DNA of 64,000 bases from assembly GCF_001922345.1 (NCBI RefSeq), contig NZ_CP018812.1:1798001-1862000 (forward strand). The letters run 5' to 3'. The stretch comes from Paraburkholderia sp. SOS3 (GTDB taxonomy: Bacteria > Pseudomonadota > Gammaproteobacteria > Burkholderiales > Burkholderiaceae). The notes beneath the pieces were generated by a model. It was not told where the DNA came from, searched no databases, and was given only the letters and a program-made list of their open reading frames with translations. Position numbers and translations under genes: made by a program. Within the stretch, counting starts at the first letter, position 1. Each line of letters opens with the position of its first letter. Positions 8,614-17,087 of the stretch are shown one piece after another.

Positions 8614-9720
8614 TTACTTCCCGCACAGCAGCAGCAGACGCTCCTGATCCGAGCATGGCCGCCGGTTCGTTTTCTGGGCGGTGGCGGCGGCGCGCTCCGG
8701 TGCGGCCGCCGTGCCCGCCGCCTGCATCGCGGCGCGATGCGCGAGGCACGCCTTCAGATGCTTCTCGACCGGCGGGTAGTATTGCCAGCCCTTGCCGAGA
8801 CTCGGCAATTCGAGTTTCACCTGCTTCCACTTCGGATGACCATGCTCCTGCAGGTTGTCGAAGTTCTCGCATAGCGAGTCGGCGAAGCGGTTCAGATTGC
8901 CGACCGTGTCGCGCAGATTGTAGTCGTAGGTGACAAGAAACGCCTTGACGGTCCACGTCGGCACGTCTTCCTTGAGCCAGTTCGGGTAGCTCGATACGCG
9001 GATCGTCGCGGGGAAGTAGGTTTGTCTCGCGCGCGCGCTTTCGGGCGCATTCGGATCGACGCGCAGAAAGCGGATCTGCTGCAGCAGATCGGGGTTCATG
9101 TCGGTAAAGAGCTTGGCGGGTTGCCCGGCGACGACGATCGCGACGTCGATTTTCTTCACGATCAGCGCGGCGAGCGCATCTTCATTGCTCAGGTGCTGAA
9201 CGTTCTGCTCGGGAATCGGCTGGTTGAACATCAGGCGGTAGAGCGTCGTTGCCGACTGCGCAGTGCCGCTGCCGATCAGCCCGACACTGATCACCTTGTC
9301 CTTGATGTCGTTGATGTTCTTCATCGGCGAATCGTTGCGCACGACGAAATAGATCTCTTCGTCGTAGAGCGGCATGATGAGCCGCAGCGGGCGGATCGTC
9401 GTGCCGGCATCCTGGTTGCCGGAGTTGGCCATGTCCACATAGGCCTGATAGACATCGGACTGCACGAGCGCAAGCTTGACGCCAGGCTCGAAGCGCATCC
9501 GCTGGACATTCTCCGCGGAACCCTTCGATGGAATCACTTCGAGATCGATGCCGACCGGCTGCGCGACCCATTTCGACAGGTCATTGCCGATCTGGATATA
9601 CGTGCCGCGTTCGGGGCCGGTCACGATCTTGTAGTGCGCGTTCGCCGGCGCGGCGACGGCGAGTGCCGCGAAGAGCAGGGCGGTCAGGCCCGCCAGTCCC
9701 GTCAGAATGATTTTCAGCAT
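8614..9720 (-). CDS. TAXI-family TRAP transporter solute-binding protein
   Basis: 368 aa. A Sec signal peptide (LTALLFAALAVAAPANA) is followed by the TAXI hallmark region YKIVTGPERGTYIQIGNDLSKW, then IPSKGSAENVQRM and LALVQSDVYQAYVD, and ISVGLIGSGTAQSATTLYRL. These proteins bind organic acids or amino acids such as glutamate in the periplasm and deliver them to a fused DctQM-type permease. No TRAP permease is present nearby, so this copy is either an orphan receptor or uses a permease elsewhere. The last 60 residues (Ala-rich, then RRPCSDQERLLLLCGK with two Cys) go beyond the family core. GGGAGAGAG precedes the ATG. Probably co-transcribed with the upstream zinc-ribbon gene (75-base gap). Confidence 0.88.
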   Translation of the reverse strand: MLKIILTGLAGLTALLFAALAVAAPANAHYKIVTGPERGTYIQIGNDLSKWVAQPVGIDLEVIPSKGSAENVQRMRFEPGVKLALVQSDVYQAYVDMANSGNQDAGTTIRPLRLIMPLYDEEIYFVVRNDSPMKNINDIKDKVISVGLIGSGTAQSATTLYRLMFNQPIPEQNVQHLSNEDALAALIVKKIDVAIVVAGQPAKLFTDMNPDLLQQIRFLRVDPNAPESARARQTYFPATIRVSSYPNWLKEDVPTWTVKAFLVTYDYNLRDTVGNLNRFADSLCENFDNLQEHGHPKWKQVKLELPSLGKGWQYYPPVEKHLKACLAHRAAMQAAGTAAAPERAAATAQKTNRRPCSDQERLLLLCGK

Positions 9721-9795
9721 GGTCTCTCTCCCATTTTTGGCATCGATGTGCGGCAGATCTCAAGACACTTTGGAATACGTAGGGTTGACGTGCAG

Positions 9796-11085
9796 CTAAC
9801 GTGTGGCATCGGGCGGCGCGGCATGCTTCCATCCCGATTGCCTGATCGTGCGCTCCTGTGCATCGATACCGTTGTCGTTGCTTGCCGGGGTGGTGCTGCC
9901 GGCGGCGACCGGCTGATTCGTGCTCGCGCCGGGGTTGGCGGCTGATGGCGCGCTTGTTGTTGCGCTTGTCGGTGCGCTTTTGAGTGCGCTTGTGAGTGAG
10001 CTTGTCGGTGCACTTGTGGGCGCGCTCGTAAGCGCACTGGTCGTCGCGCCGGCAGGCGCGCGCGATGTGCGCGGCAACGGAGGCAGCGCCGCGGTGCCGC
10101 CCGGCGATGCGCCCCAATCCTGCGACGACGGCAAACGCACGCTGCTTGCGCCGCGCGGTAGCGGCGGCTCGGACGCCGCCGTCGTGCCGGATGCCGCGGC
10201 GCCGGCCTGCGATCCCTTCGGCGGTGTCAATGGTGTCCAGCCGGTCGACAGGATCGCGCGCTCGAGCAGCGATTGCGCGCGCGCGCTGCTCGAATCGATC
10301 GCGAGTGCATCCGATGCCTGCCGCTGCACGCATCCCCATGCGCGCTCGCTTGCGCATCGGTCCGCGCCTTGCAGCGCGGTGTCGCGCCGCTGTTCGCGCA
10401 CGGCGATGTCGCGTTGAAGGTCGCGCGCGTCTTCGTTGTCGGCCTCGCGCGCGAGTGCGGCGTTCGTCGCGGCCTTCGCATCGGACAGGTTGTTTTGCGC
10501 GAGGCTGGCGCGTGCCGCGCGAAGGCTGTCGGGTAGGTCCTTGAATTGCGGCATGACGCGCGGTTTGGGCGCGGGCGACGGCGTATGTGCATCCGCAGAG
10601 GGGGGCACGGCATTCGTCTGTTGTGTCGAGTAGGGGGAAATCGAGCCGCCCGATGAACTGGCGATCTGGTCATCGGGTGCCGACTCCGGTTTGCGGTTTT
10701 CGCCGAGCAGCACATACGCCGCGTAGCCGAGCGCGACGATGAACGCGAGCAGCAGCAGTCCCTTCGCGACGATCCATTGCGTCGTATGCCAGAACGGCGA
10801 CTGCCGCTCGATCGCGGAGTCGTCGCGGTAGTCGGGCTTGACCGGCGGCTGATCGGTTGCCGCGGCCTCGCCGGTCGACAATGCGGCCGGCGCGACCGGC
10901 ACGGGCGTGGCCGGCGCTGCGGGACCCACGGCTCTCAAGGTCGCATCCGGGCGCGTGCGTGCCACGGTTTCGAGCGGTCGATCCGTGCCGCAGTAAGGGC
11001 AAAAATCGACATGCTGATAGAGCACACCGCCACAACGCTTGCACGGCGTGGGGAAACTCTGGTCACGAGTAATCTGAGCAGACAT
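9796..11085 (-). CDS. zinc-ribbon single-pass membrane protein with repetitive periplasmic tail
   Basis: 429 aa, not assigned to a named family. Residues 14-35 form a zinc ribbon (CKRCGG then CPYCGTD). A proline/alanine linker leads to one transmembrane helix (GLLLLAFIVALGYAAYVLLG, about residues 130-150). Beyond it are helical segments containing RAARASLAQNNLSDAKAATNAALAREADN, resembling the helical-repeat tails of bacterial zinc-ribbon envelope proteins, and CASERAWGCVQRQASDALA with a likely disulfide. The last 90 residues contain a degenerate TSAx/TSAP repeat. It precedes the TAXI gene in the same direction, so a shared envelope role is possible. Function unknown. Confidence 0.75.
   Translation of the reverse strand: MSAQITRDQSFPTPCKRCGGVLYQHVDFCPYCGTDRPLETVARTRPDATLRAVGPAAPATPVPVAPAALSTGEAAATDQPPVKPDYRDDSAIERQSPFWHTTQWIVAKGLLLLAFIVALGYAAYVLLGENRKPESAPDDQIASSSGGSISPYSTQQTNAVPPSADAHTPSPAPKPRVMPQFKDLPDSLRAARASLAQNNLSDAKAATNAALAREADNEDARDLQRDIAVREQRRDTALQGADRCASERAWGCVQRQASDALAIDSSSARAQSLLERAILSTGWTPLTPPKGSQAGAAASGTTAASEPPLPRGASSVRLPSSQDWGASPGGTAALPPLPRTSRAPAGATTSALTSAPTSAPTSSLTSALKSAPTSATTSAPSAANPGASTNQPVAAGSTTPASNDNGIDAQERTIRQSGWKHAAPPDATR
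9947..10042 (-). repeat. eight degenerate 12-bp tandem repeats inside the zinc-ribbon gene
   Basis: Consecutive 12-base units resembling GGTGCGCTTGTG run from 9947 to 10042. They encode repeated Thr-Ser-Ala-(Leu/Pro) tetrapeptides near the C-terminus of the zinc-ribbon protein. The unit length is a multiple of three, so copy-number change would keep the frame. Confidence 0.85.
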
Positions 11086-11430
11086 GCTGTCGACCCACCG
11101 TTATGGCGATGCCATTTCGGCATGCTCCGGATCGTCGTTGATGCGATCGGCGAGGACTCGCGGAACTCACGATCTACATGCGCAGGAAAGCGGCGAGGCT
11201 GGACCGAGCACAGCCGCTCGAAGAAAATATGGGTGCTTTCCAACAGCGCGTCAATCGCCGTTGTTACCTACCGCACACACGCGTTGCCGCCTCAAGGATC
11301 TGAACGATCGGCGCGAGGGAATTTTCACAGCGAAAACACGATTGCGTAAGCCGCTTTTTTAATCATAAGAATAGCTAAACGACTGACGCGACGTGTTGCC
11401 GCATCCGAGCCGTATCGCACATGCGGCTCA
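11086..11430. other. intergenic region between MFS gene and zinc-ribbon gene
   Basis: 345 bases with no convincing gene. It should contain the promoter of the minus-strand zinc-ribbon/TAXI pair and the end of the MFS transcript. The part at 11340-11390 is AT-rich and includes a run of six T on the plus strand. No clear operator or hairpin was found. Confidence 0.4.
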
Positions 11431-12951
11431 TCAATGCTTGCGCAACGGATGATCGCGCATGAGCCACGCGAGCGCGAATGCAAGAACGACCACGCAGGCC
11501 GCTGTCAGATATACGGTATGCAACGCCCCCGCAAACGACTGAAGATACACGCTGCGCAATGCATCGGGGAGTTGGTGAATTGCAACAGGGCCGAGCGAAT
11601 GCGGCAGCTCGGTACCTGCAGGCAACGCCGCTTGCAAGCGCGCCGCAAGCCCATTCGAAAAGATCGCGCCGAAGCCCGCAACGCCGACCGAACCGCCGAT
11701 CGAACGGAACAGCGTCGCGCCCGATGTCGCGACACCGAGGTGCCTGAATTCGACCGTATTCTGCACCGCGAGAATCAGCACCTGCATCACCATGCCGAGG
11801 CCGCAGCCGACGAGACCCATGTACACATACATGGTGCGCACGGGCGTGGATACGGTCAGCGTGGCGAGCAGCGCCATGCCCGCGGCGACGAGCAACGTAC
11901 CGACGATCGGGAACATGCGGTATTTGCCGATGCGGCTGATGAGCCTGCCGCTGATGATCGACATGACAAGCACGCCGCCCATGATCGGCAGCATCTGCAT
12001 GCCGGCTTCGGAAGGCGTGGAGTGCTTGACGACCTGCAGATACATCGGCAGAAACGTGACCGAACCGAACAGCGATACGCCGACGATAAAGCCGATTGCG
12101 CTGGACAATAAAAACGTGCGCTGGCGAAACAGTTCGAGCGGCAGGATCGGTTCGCGCGCGTGACGTTCTTCGTATATGAAGCCGACCACGCAGACCGCGC
12201 CGAGCACGAGCGTCATCCACAACTGCGCCGACGACCATGGCAACAAACCGCCGCCTTCGCTCGTAAACAGGATGATGCAGGTGAGGGCGCCCGCGAGAAA
12301 CGCGGCGCCCATGTAGTCGATCGAATGTTTCACCTGCAACGTGCGCGGCTTGAATACGGCACCGATCACCACCAACGCGACGATGCCGAGCGGCACGTTG
12401 ATATAAAAGATCCAGCGCCACGACAGGTGGTCGACGAGGAAGCCGCCGAGTAGCGGGCCGACGACGGTGGCAAGACCGAACACGCCGCCGAATATGCCCT
12501 GATAGCGGCCCCGTTCCGCCGGTGGAATGACGTCGCCGATCGCGGCCATCGTGATGACGAGCAGGCCGCCGCCGCCCAGACCTTGCAGCGCGCGCAGCAA
12601 CACGAGCTGCGTCATGTTCTGCGCGACGCCGCATAGCGCCGAGCCGATCAGGAACAGCACGATCGATGTTTGCAACACGATCTTGCGGCCGAACAGATCG
12701 CCGAACTTGCCGTACAGCGGCACGACGATGGTGGAAGTGAGCAGGTAGGCGGTGACGACCCACGACAGGCTGCTGAGCCCGCCCAGCTCGCCGACGATGG
12801 TCGGCAACGCGGTCGACACGATGGTCTGGTCGAGCGCGGCGAGCAGCATGACGAGCAGCAGCGCCGGAAACAGCAGGCGCAGCGACGGGCGCTGCGCCGT
12901 GTGTTCGACGGGCGCGGGAGCGGGGGAATTCACGTCGATGTCCAGGTCCAT
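11431..12951 (-). CDS. DHA2-family MFS multidrug exporter (14 transmembrane segments)
   Basis: 506 aa drug/proton antiporter of the EmrB/QacA/MDR-tet group. Diagnostic pieces are motif D1 in TM1 (LAALDQTIVSTALPTIVGEL), motif A after TM2 (GKFGDLFGRKIVL), LLRALQGLGGGGLLVI, and motif C in TM5 (GPLLGGFLVDHLSWRWIFYINVPLG). A short acidic N-terminus precedes TM1. The ATG has no strong Shine-Dalgarno. It is divergent from a tetR gene across a short AT-rich intergenic stretch, the usual arrangement for a repressor-controlled exporter. Confidence 0.93.
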   Translation of the reverse strand: MDLDIDVNSPAPAPVEHTAQRPSLRLLFPALLLVMLLAALDQTIVSTALPTIVGELGGLSSLSWVVTAYLLTSTIVVPLYGKFGDLFGRKIVLQTSIVLFLIGSALCGVAQNMTQLVLLRALQGLGGGGLLVITMAAIGDVIPPAERGRYQGIFGGVFGLATVVGPLLGGFLVDHLSWRWIFYINVPLGIVALVVIGAVFKPRTLQVKHSIDYMGAAFLAGALTCIILFTSEGGGLLPWSSAQLWMTLVLGAVCVVGFIYEERHAREPILPLELFRQRTFLLSSAIGFIVGVSLFGSVTFLPMYLQVVKHSTPSEAGMQMLPIMGGVLVMSIISGRLISRIGKYRMFPIVGTLLVAAGMALLATLTVSTPVRTMYVYMGLVGCGLGMVMQVLILAVQNTVEFRHLGVATSGATLFRSIGGSVGVAGFGAIFSNGLAARLQAALPAGTELPHSLGPVAIHQLPDALRSVYLQSFAGALHTVYLTAACVVVLAFALAWLMRDHPLRKH

Positions 12952-12981
12952 GATGCGGCAAGCGAACGGGAAGTACGCTTG

Positions 12982-13010
12982 AAATTAATTAACACGAAGA
13001 TTAATATTAT
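12982..13010. promoter_or_regulatory. candidate TetR operator between MFS exporter and tetR
   Basis: In the 172-base divergent spacer, an AT-rich island in otherwise GC-rich DNA carries two copies of the self-complementary hexamer ATTAAT, at 12984-12989 and 13000-13005, spaced 16 bases start to start. Its position next to the MFS start fits an operator for the divergent TetR protein. This is inference from symmetry and location. Confidence 0.4.
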
Positions 13011-13123
13011 TCGACGTTAGCCGTTTCGTCAAATTCGAACGCGGCTCGGGTTCCGGCGATGGCGGTCGGGAACGAGGCCCTATAGTTGAAGCGGGAAAAT
13101 TAAGTCTTATGAAAGGCTGGTTT

Positions 13124-13831
13124 ATGGCAAAGGCAGCGCAATCGGGTAATGCGGCGGCAGCGGCGGCAGCGGCGGCAGAGGCGCCACTGTTGAATAGGGC
13201 ACGCCGTCCCGGCCGGCCGCTGGGCGCCGCGCGCGCGCCCGAGCAGCGAGCGCGGCTGCTCGACGTCGCGCTCGCGCTATTTGCGCGGCAGGGCATCGTC
13301 GATACGACGCTTGGCGCGATCGCACGCGAAGCCGGCTACACACCGGCCATGGTTCACTACTACTTCAAGACGCGCGATCAACTGATCGACGTGCTGATCG
13401 ACGAGCGCTTTATGCCGTTGCGGGCCGCGCTCGCGGGCGCGTTTCACGAGAACAGCGAAGATCCGGTCGCGGCCGTTACCGAACTGGCTCGCAGGCTTGT
13501 CGCGATGGCTCGCGACTATCCGTGGTTTCCATCGCTCTGGGTACGCGAAGTCATCAGCGAAGGCGGATTGCTGAAGCGGCGCATGAACGAGCGCTTCGGC
13601 GATGCGAAACAGAAGGCCTCGCTGGCACGCATCGCGAAATGGCAGAAGGAAGGGCGGTTGAATCCGTCTATCGAGCCGTCGCTACTGTACGTGTCGATAC
13701 TGGGGCTGACGATTCTGCCGCTGGCCGCGTCGAATGCATGGCGCAACGATCCCGCGCGCAGCCGGCTCAAGGCCGACGACATTGCGCGCAATGCAGTCGC
13801 GTTGCTGACAGGCGGCGTCGGACCTCGCTAA
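13124..13831 (+). CDS. TetR family regulator, likely of the divergent MFS exporter
   Basis: 235 aa from this start. The HTH (LDVALALFARQGIVDTTLG, then EAGYTPAMVHYYFKTRDQLID) is clear, with a C-terminal effector domain containing ALLTGGV at the end. The N-terminus carries a nine-alanine run encoded by repeated GCGGCA units, unusual ahead of a TetR HTH. I prefer the ATG at 13124 because AAAGG lies seven bases upstream; an in-frame ATG at 13109 would add five residues. Divergence from the exporter suggests it represses that gene and responds to an exported compound. Confidence 0.87.
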   Translation: MAKAAQSGNAAAAAAAAAEAPLLNRARRPGRPLGAARAPEQRARLLDVALALFARQGIVDTTLGAIAREAGYTPAMVHYYFKTRDQLIDVLIDERFMPLRAALAGAFHENSEDPVAAVTELARRLVAMARDYPWFPSLWVREVISEGGLLKRRMNERFGDAKQKASLARIAKWQKEGRLNPSIEPSLLYVSILGLTILPLAASNAWRNDPARSRLKADDIARNAVALLTGGVGPR

Positions 13832-13869
13832 CAGGCGTCGTTCATGTCACGCTGCCCGCGCGCGGCCGG

Positions 13870-13905
13870 CGCGAACTGCGCGGACCGTCGTCGCAGTTCG
13901 CGTTT
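13870..13905 (+). terminator. 11-bp hairpin between convergent tetR and kdgT
   Basis: CGCGAACTGCG at 13870-13880 and CGCAGTTCGCG at 13892-13902 form an 11-bp stem with an 11-base loop, followed on the plus strand by TTT. It lies 40 bases past the tetR stop and 26 bases before the kdgT stop, so it could serve either transcript. Confidence 0.5.
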
Positions 13906-13930
13906 CCCGGCGAACCCGGCTCCCGGTCGC

Positions 13931-14977
13931 TCATTGTTCGAGCGGCCTGCGTTCGAGTTGCGCGTCGAGCGCTTGCGAATCGGCCAGCGCATCGAGCGAT
14001 GCATAGGCCGCATCGCGATACTTCGCCGATAGCACGCCCCAGCGGCGCGCCCAGAGCGATGTGACGATCGGCGTCAGCAACGCCGTCACGACAACCGAGG
14101 TCGCAACCAGCGCCGTTGCGGCCGGTGCAACCGCCGCATAGCGCGGCTCGATGCCCGCGATGATCTGCGGCACCGCGACCGCCGCGCCCGCCGTCGAACA
14201 GGCGCCCACGCCCGCCGTGCCGTTGCCTCTCGCAAGAAAAATATCGGCGAGCACGAGCGTCGTGCCGGTCACGAGCATCACGCAGATGCCGACCACGATG
14301 CCAAGCAGGCCCGTGCTCGCGATCACCGCGAAATCGAGGTTATTGCCGAGCGCGAACGCGAAAAACGGCACCATGACCGGTACGGCCGACCCGAAGAAGC
14401 GCCGCAGTTCGGGATCGAGATTGCCGAGCGCGAAGCCGATCAGAAACGGCAGCAGCGCCCCGAATAACGTCGCATACGGAAAGCTCGCGAGGCCGGCGAT
14501 GCCGAGCGTGACCATCGTCATGAACGGTCCCGATTCGAGCGACATCAGGCAGAACGCGCCCGCCTCCTCTTTCGTGCCGTACTGCTGCATCAGTGCCATA
14601 TAGAGGCCGCCGTTCGTCTCGTTCATCACGCAGATCACGGTCAGTGCGGAGAGACCCGTGAGGAATCCCGACGTGATGCCGCCCGGCGGCAGGAAGTGCG
14701 AGGCAATCACGCCGGCGAGCGCGGCCGTCGCCACTTTCGTCACGACGAGCACGCCGCTTTTGCGCAGTACGACCGGCGTCGCCTTCAGGCTGATGCTGGC
14801 GCCCATGCAGAAGAACCAGACGGCAAGAATCGGCAGCGTGCCGGTGATCAGCGCGTTCGAAAACGAGCCGAGATATTTGCCTGCGTGCGGCGCGAAGGTG
14901 TGCACGCATGCGCCGAGCAGCAGCGGAACCAGCATCAGTCCGCCCGGAATGCGGTCGATGGCCTGTTTGATCTTCAT
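13931..14977 (-). CDS. kdgT: 2-keto-3-deoxygluconate permease
   Basis: 348 aa, about ten hydrophobic helices, proton symporter for 2-keto-3-deoxygluconate from pectin or uronate breakdown. The KdgT pattern is clear: [20 protein letters not shown] at the start, [40 protein letters not shown] and [20 protein letters not shown] chose this ATG because the family begins exactly at MKIKQAI and GGAGGAG lies nine bases upstream; the reading frame stays open 64 codons further but that part is Arg-rich and unlike the family. No KDG kinase or aldolase is nearby. The divergently placed IclR regulator is destroyed. Confidence 0.92.
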   Translation of the reverse strand: MKIKQAIDRIPGGLMLVPLLLGACVHTFAPHAGKYLGSFSNALITGTLPILAVWFFCMGASISLKATPVVLRKSGVLVVTKVATAALAGVIASHFLPPGGITSGFLTGLSALTVICVMNETNGGLYMALMQQYGTKEEAGAFCLMSLESGPFMTMVTLGIAGLASFPYATLFGALLPFLIGFALGNLDPELRRFFGSAVPVMVPFFAFALGNNLDFAVIASTGLLGIVVGICVMLVTGTTLVLADIFLARGNGTAGVGACSTAGAAVAVPQIIAGIEPRYAAVAPAATALVATSVVVTALLTPIVTSLWARRWGVLSAKYRDAAYASLDALADSQALDAQLERRPLEQ

Positions 14978-15251
14978 GCCGGAGTGCTCCTCCACGAAAC
15001 GGGTCGTGCCCGATCGGTTTTTTTTGGGTGCGCGGCCGGTGCGTCGTGCGCCCCGAACAGTGCTGGACTGCAATTTATCACCGGTTCCGCGCAGTATTCT
15101 GAAAATATTCGCATTGCTATGCGATCGTTTACACCTACTTCGTTGTCGTAATGGGCATTCATGCAGCATAAGATGCGCTGGTGCGATCGCGTGCGTCGCA
15201 TCGGCGTATTCGGAGCAAACAATTGCGGACCGCTATTCCGAAAACAATTGA

Positions 15252-15630
15252 CCTGATGCCTATGGCCGCGTTGCTCGCCTGATGAAAGCCGGGGAGGCAC
15301 GCAATGTGCTACGAAGGATGGTGTTCGGAAAGTCGACGCAGAAGACCCGCGTCGGCCGAAGCCGTACGAGGCGTTCCTGCCGCGTGTGAGTGCGCGTGTG
15401 CATGAGCAATGCTACGGTGACGACAACGAGGAGCAGGAGGAAGGGCTGCAATGCATCGCAGTGCCGGTATTCGAGCGGTTCGGGCGGGTGATCGCGGGGC
15501 TTTGGATTTCGTTCCGGCCATGCGTGGCGGCGCCGATACGAAAGCTCATTATGTTGCGTTGCTAAAAGAGGCCGGGCGTGCAATTTCGGCACGACGGGGC
15601 TATCACGACAGTCTTCGCGCACCGGATTGA
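15252..15630 (+). pseudogene. remnant of an IclR family regulator (C-terminal effector domain)
   Basis: Reading three frames in turn recovers an IclR effector domain. 15252-15362 gives KAGEARNVLRRMVFGKST; from about 15362 in another frame PYEAFLPRV, then DDNEEQEEGLQCIAVPVFER and FGRVIAGLWISF; from about 15515 in a third frame GADTKAHYVALLKEAGR and GYHD, ending at TGA 15628-15630. Each join is explained by loss of one C from a C run (near 15363 and near 15514). No HTH-coding sequence is found upstream, so the N-terminus is gone. DDEEQE..GLRCIAVPVF and GYHD are typical of the sugar-acid (KdgR-like) IclR group, which fits the divergent neighbour kdgT. Confidence 0.75.
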
Positions 15631-15960
15631 GCATTGTTCAGGGTCCGCATGGTCACGCGCGCGCCTTAAAGTTGGGCTATGTTGGCGTCGCCCGCGTCGC
15701 TGCGGTGCATTGCGCAGCAGCGTACACTTCCTTGCAACTCGTCGGACGCAGTGAGGTCAATGGACGGTAGATTGATGGAAACCGCCTGGCGAACAGCGCG
15801 CCGGCAGTTTCGAGCAGGTACGTCGTGTAAATCTGCAAGGGTGGTGAAGCTCGTACAGGCTATTCGCTGTCGGCGCTGGCGCGGTGCAAGTGCCTGACAA
15901 GACCACGTCAGAATGCATAAACAGCTGAACAACAGCTGCTTTTTAGGTAACAACGCAAAA
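15631..15960. other. intergenic region before the receiver protein
   Basis: About 330 bases without a credible gene between the IclR remnant and the response regulator. Near its right end a short hairpin (CAGCTG at 15922-15927 and again at 15933-15938, loop AACAA) is followed by five T residues, resembling a small terminator or attenuator just before the receiver gene. Nothing else stands out. Confidence 0.4.
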
Positions 15961-16371
15961 ATGAACGGTGCATTAAGGCTCGATCAGGCGACGATCGTGC
16001 TTGTAGAAGACGACCCGCAAAATCGCGAGTCGCTCAAGAGTTTGCTGGAGTCCGAAGGCGCGCATGTGGTGGCGGTGTCGGACGCGGAGGAGGGAGTCGA
16101 AGCGGCGGTGCGTGTGATGCCCGACGCCGTTGTGTGCGACATCGACTTGCCCGCCATGGACGGTTTCTATCTGATCCAGCGGTTGCGCGATCACGAGATT
16201 CGCGGCGATCACGCACCTGCGGTTGCGGTCGCGATTACCGGCCATACCGACGAAGCCTACCGCCTGCGCAGCATCGGCGAGGGATTCCAGCACTTCATGA
16301 CGAAACCGGCTCGCCCCGAGACGCTGGTGACGCTGCTGCACGACGCGATCGGCGCGCGTGCGGCGGGTTAG
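15961..16371 (+). CDS. orphan single-domain response regulator (receiver only)
   Basis: 136 aa CheY-like receiver. The acidic pair is in VLVEDD, the phosphorylation site is Asp in VVCDIDLPAMDG (about residue 60), the Thr switch is in VAITGHTDEAY, and the conserved Lys is in FMTKPARP. There is no output domain. This type, with the TGHTDEA..R segment, often pairs with hybrid histidine kinases. An in-frame ATG at 15913 would add 16 residues, but those codons are AT-rich and contain the hairpin described upstream, so 15961 is preferred; neither start has a strong Shine-Dalgarno. No kinase is adjacent; the nearest is the hybrid kinase 6 kb to the right. Confidence 0.85.
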   Translation: MNGALRLDQATIVLVEDDPQNRESLKSLLESEGAHVVAVSDAEEGVEAAVRVMPDAVVCDIDLPAMDGFYLIQRLRDHEIRGDHAPAVAVAITGHTDEAYRLRSIGEGFQHFMTKPARPETLVTLLHDAIGARAAG

Positions 16372-16486
16372 CTAGCGCGACGCACGCTTCGCGCGTTTGC
16401 ACGCATCGGCGTCGGCATGCATTTTCGAGTGTCCGGGGCCTTGTGCCCCTTCTGCCCGGCGTCGTGTGTTTCGTGTGTTTCGTGCT

Positions 16487-17053
16487 TCAGTTGCCGGCGG
16501 CTTGCGCCGCCTGGCACGCTGCGCACAGCCCTTTGAGTTCGATCTCTTCGCCGGCGAGCCGGTAGCCCGCGTCTTCGACCTGCGCGATCAACGCTTCGCG
16601 CAACTTCGGCTGGTGCAATTCGGCGACGCTGCCGCATTGCTGGCACACCACGAGCATGCCGTGCTGGCATTGCGTCAGATCGTGGCAAACGGTGAACGCG
16701 TTGATCGATTCGATGCGGTGCACGAGGCCCGCCGCGAGCAGGAAATCCAGCGCACGATACACGGTGGGCGGCGCCGAGCCGGGATGGATTTGCCGCATCT
16801 CGTCGAGCAGCGAATACGCTTTGGTCGCGCGCCCCGAATTGAGCAACAGTTCGAGCACCTTGCGCCGGATCGGCGTCAGTTTTTCGCCGCGCTCGCGGCA
16901 GTATTCATCGGCAAGCGCGAGCGCCGCCTCGGGCGAAGCGGGATGGCGATGCGCGGTGTTCCCAGTGTGGGCAGTATGCGCGCGCGCGCGGGCGGGCGCC
17001 CGTTTTTCGGGGGCCGGCTTGTCGGTGGCCACCCATGCCTTTGCGGTTTTCAT
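16487..17053 (-). CDS. zur: Fur family zinc uptake regulator Zur
   Basis: 188 aa zinc-sensing repressor of zinc uptake genes. The winged helix is KLTPIRRKVLELLLNSG through PPTVYRALDFLLAAGLVHRI. The Zur-type metal region is HDLTQCQHGMLVVCQQCGSV with the C-terminal LCAACQ, giving the CxxC pairs of the structural zinc site. A basic, His/Ala-rich extension of about 35 residues precedes the core. It lies 34 bases after the GST gene on the same strand. A TATAAT sits six bases before the ATG with no Shine-Dalgarno between them, so a promoter for a leaderless transcript is possible. Confidence 0.9.
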   Translation of the reverse strand: MKTAKAWVATDKPAPEKRAPARARAHTAHTGNTAHRHPASPEAALALADEYCRERGEKLTPIRRKVLELLLNSGRATKAYSLLDEMRQIHPGSAPPTVYRALDFLLAAGLVHRIESINAFTVCHDLTQCQHGMLVVCQQCGSVAELHQPKLREALIAQVEDAGYRLAGEEIELKGLCAACQAAQAAGN

Positions 17054-17059
17054 GCGGTG

Positions 17060-17065
17060 ATTATA
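17060..17065 (-). promoter_or_regulatory. -10-like TATAAT immediately before zur
   Basis: The minus strand reads TATAAT six bases before the zur ATG, so transcription from it would begin at or next to the start codon. No good -35 hexamer is visible at 16-18 bases, so the element may be weak or activator-dependent. Confidence 0.4.
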
Positions 17066-17087
17066 AGGGGCCGGCGCAGGCGCGGAT

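Noticed and set aside
15260-15634. 124-codon minus-strand open frame
   Set aside because: It lies opposite the IclR remnant, has no family match, and has unnatural Arg/His-rich composition.
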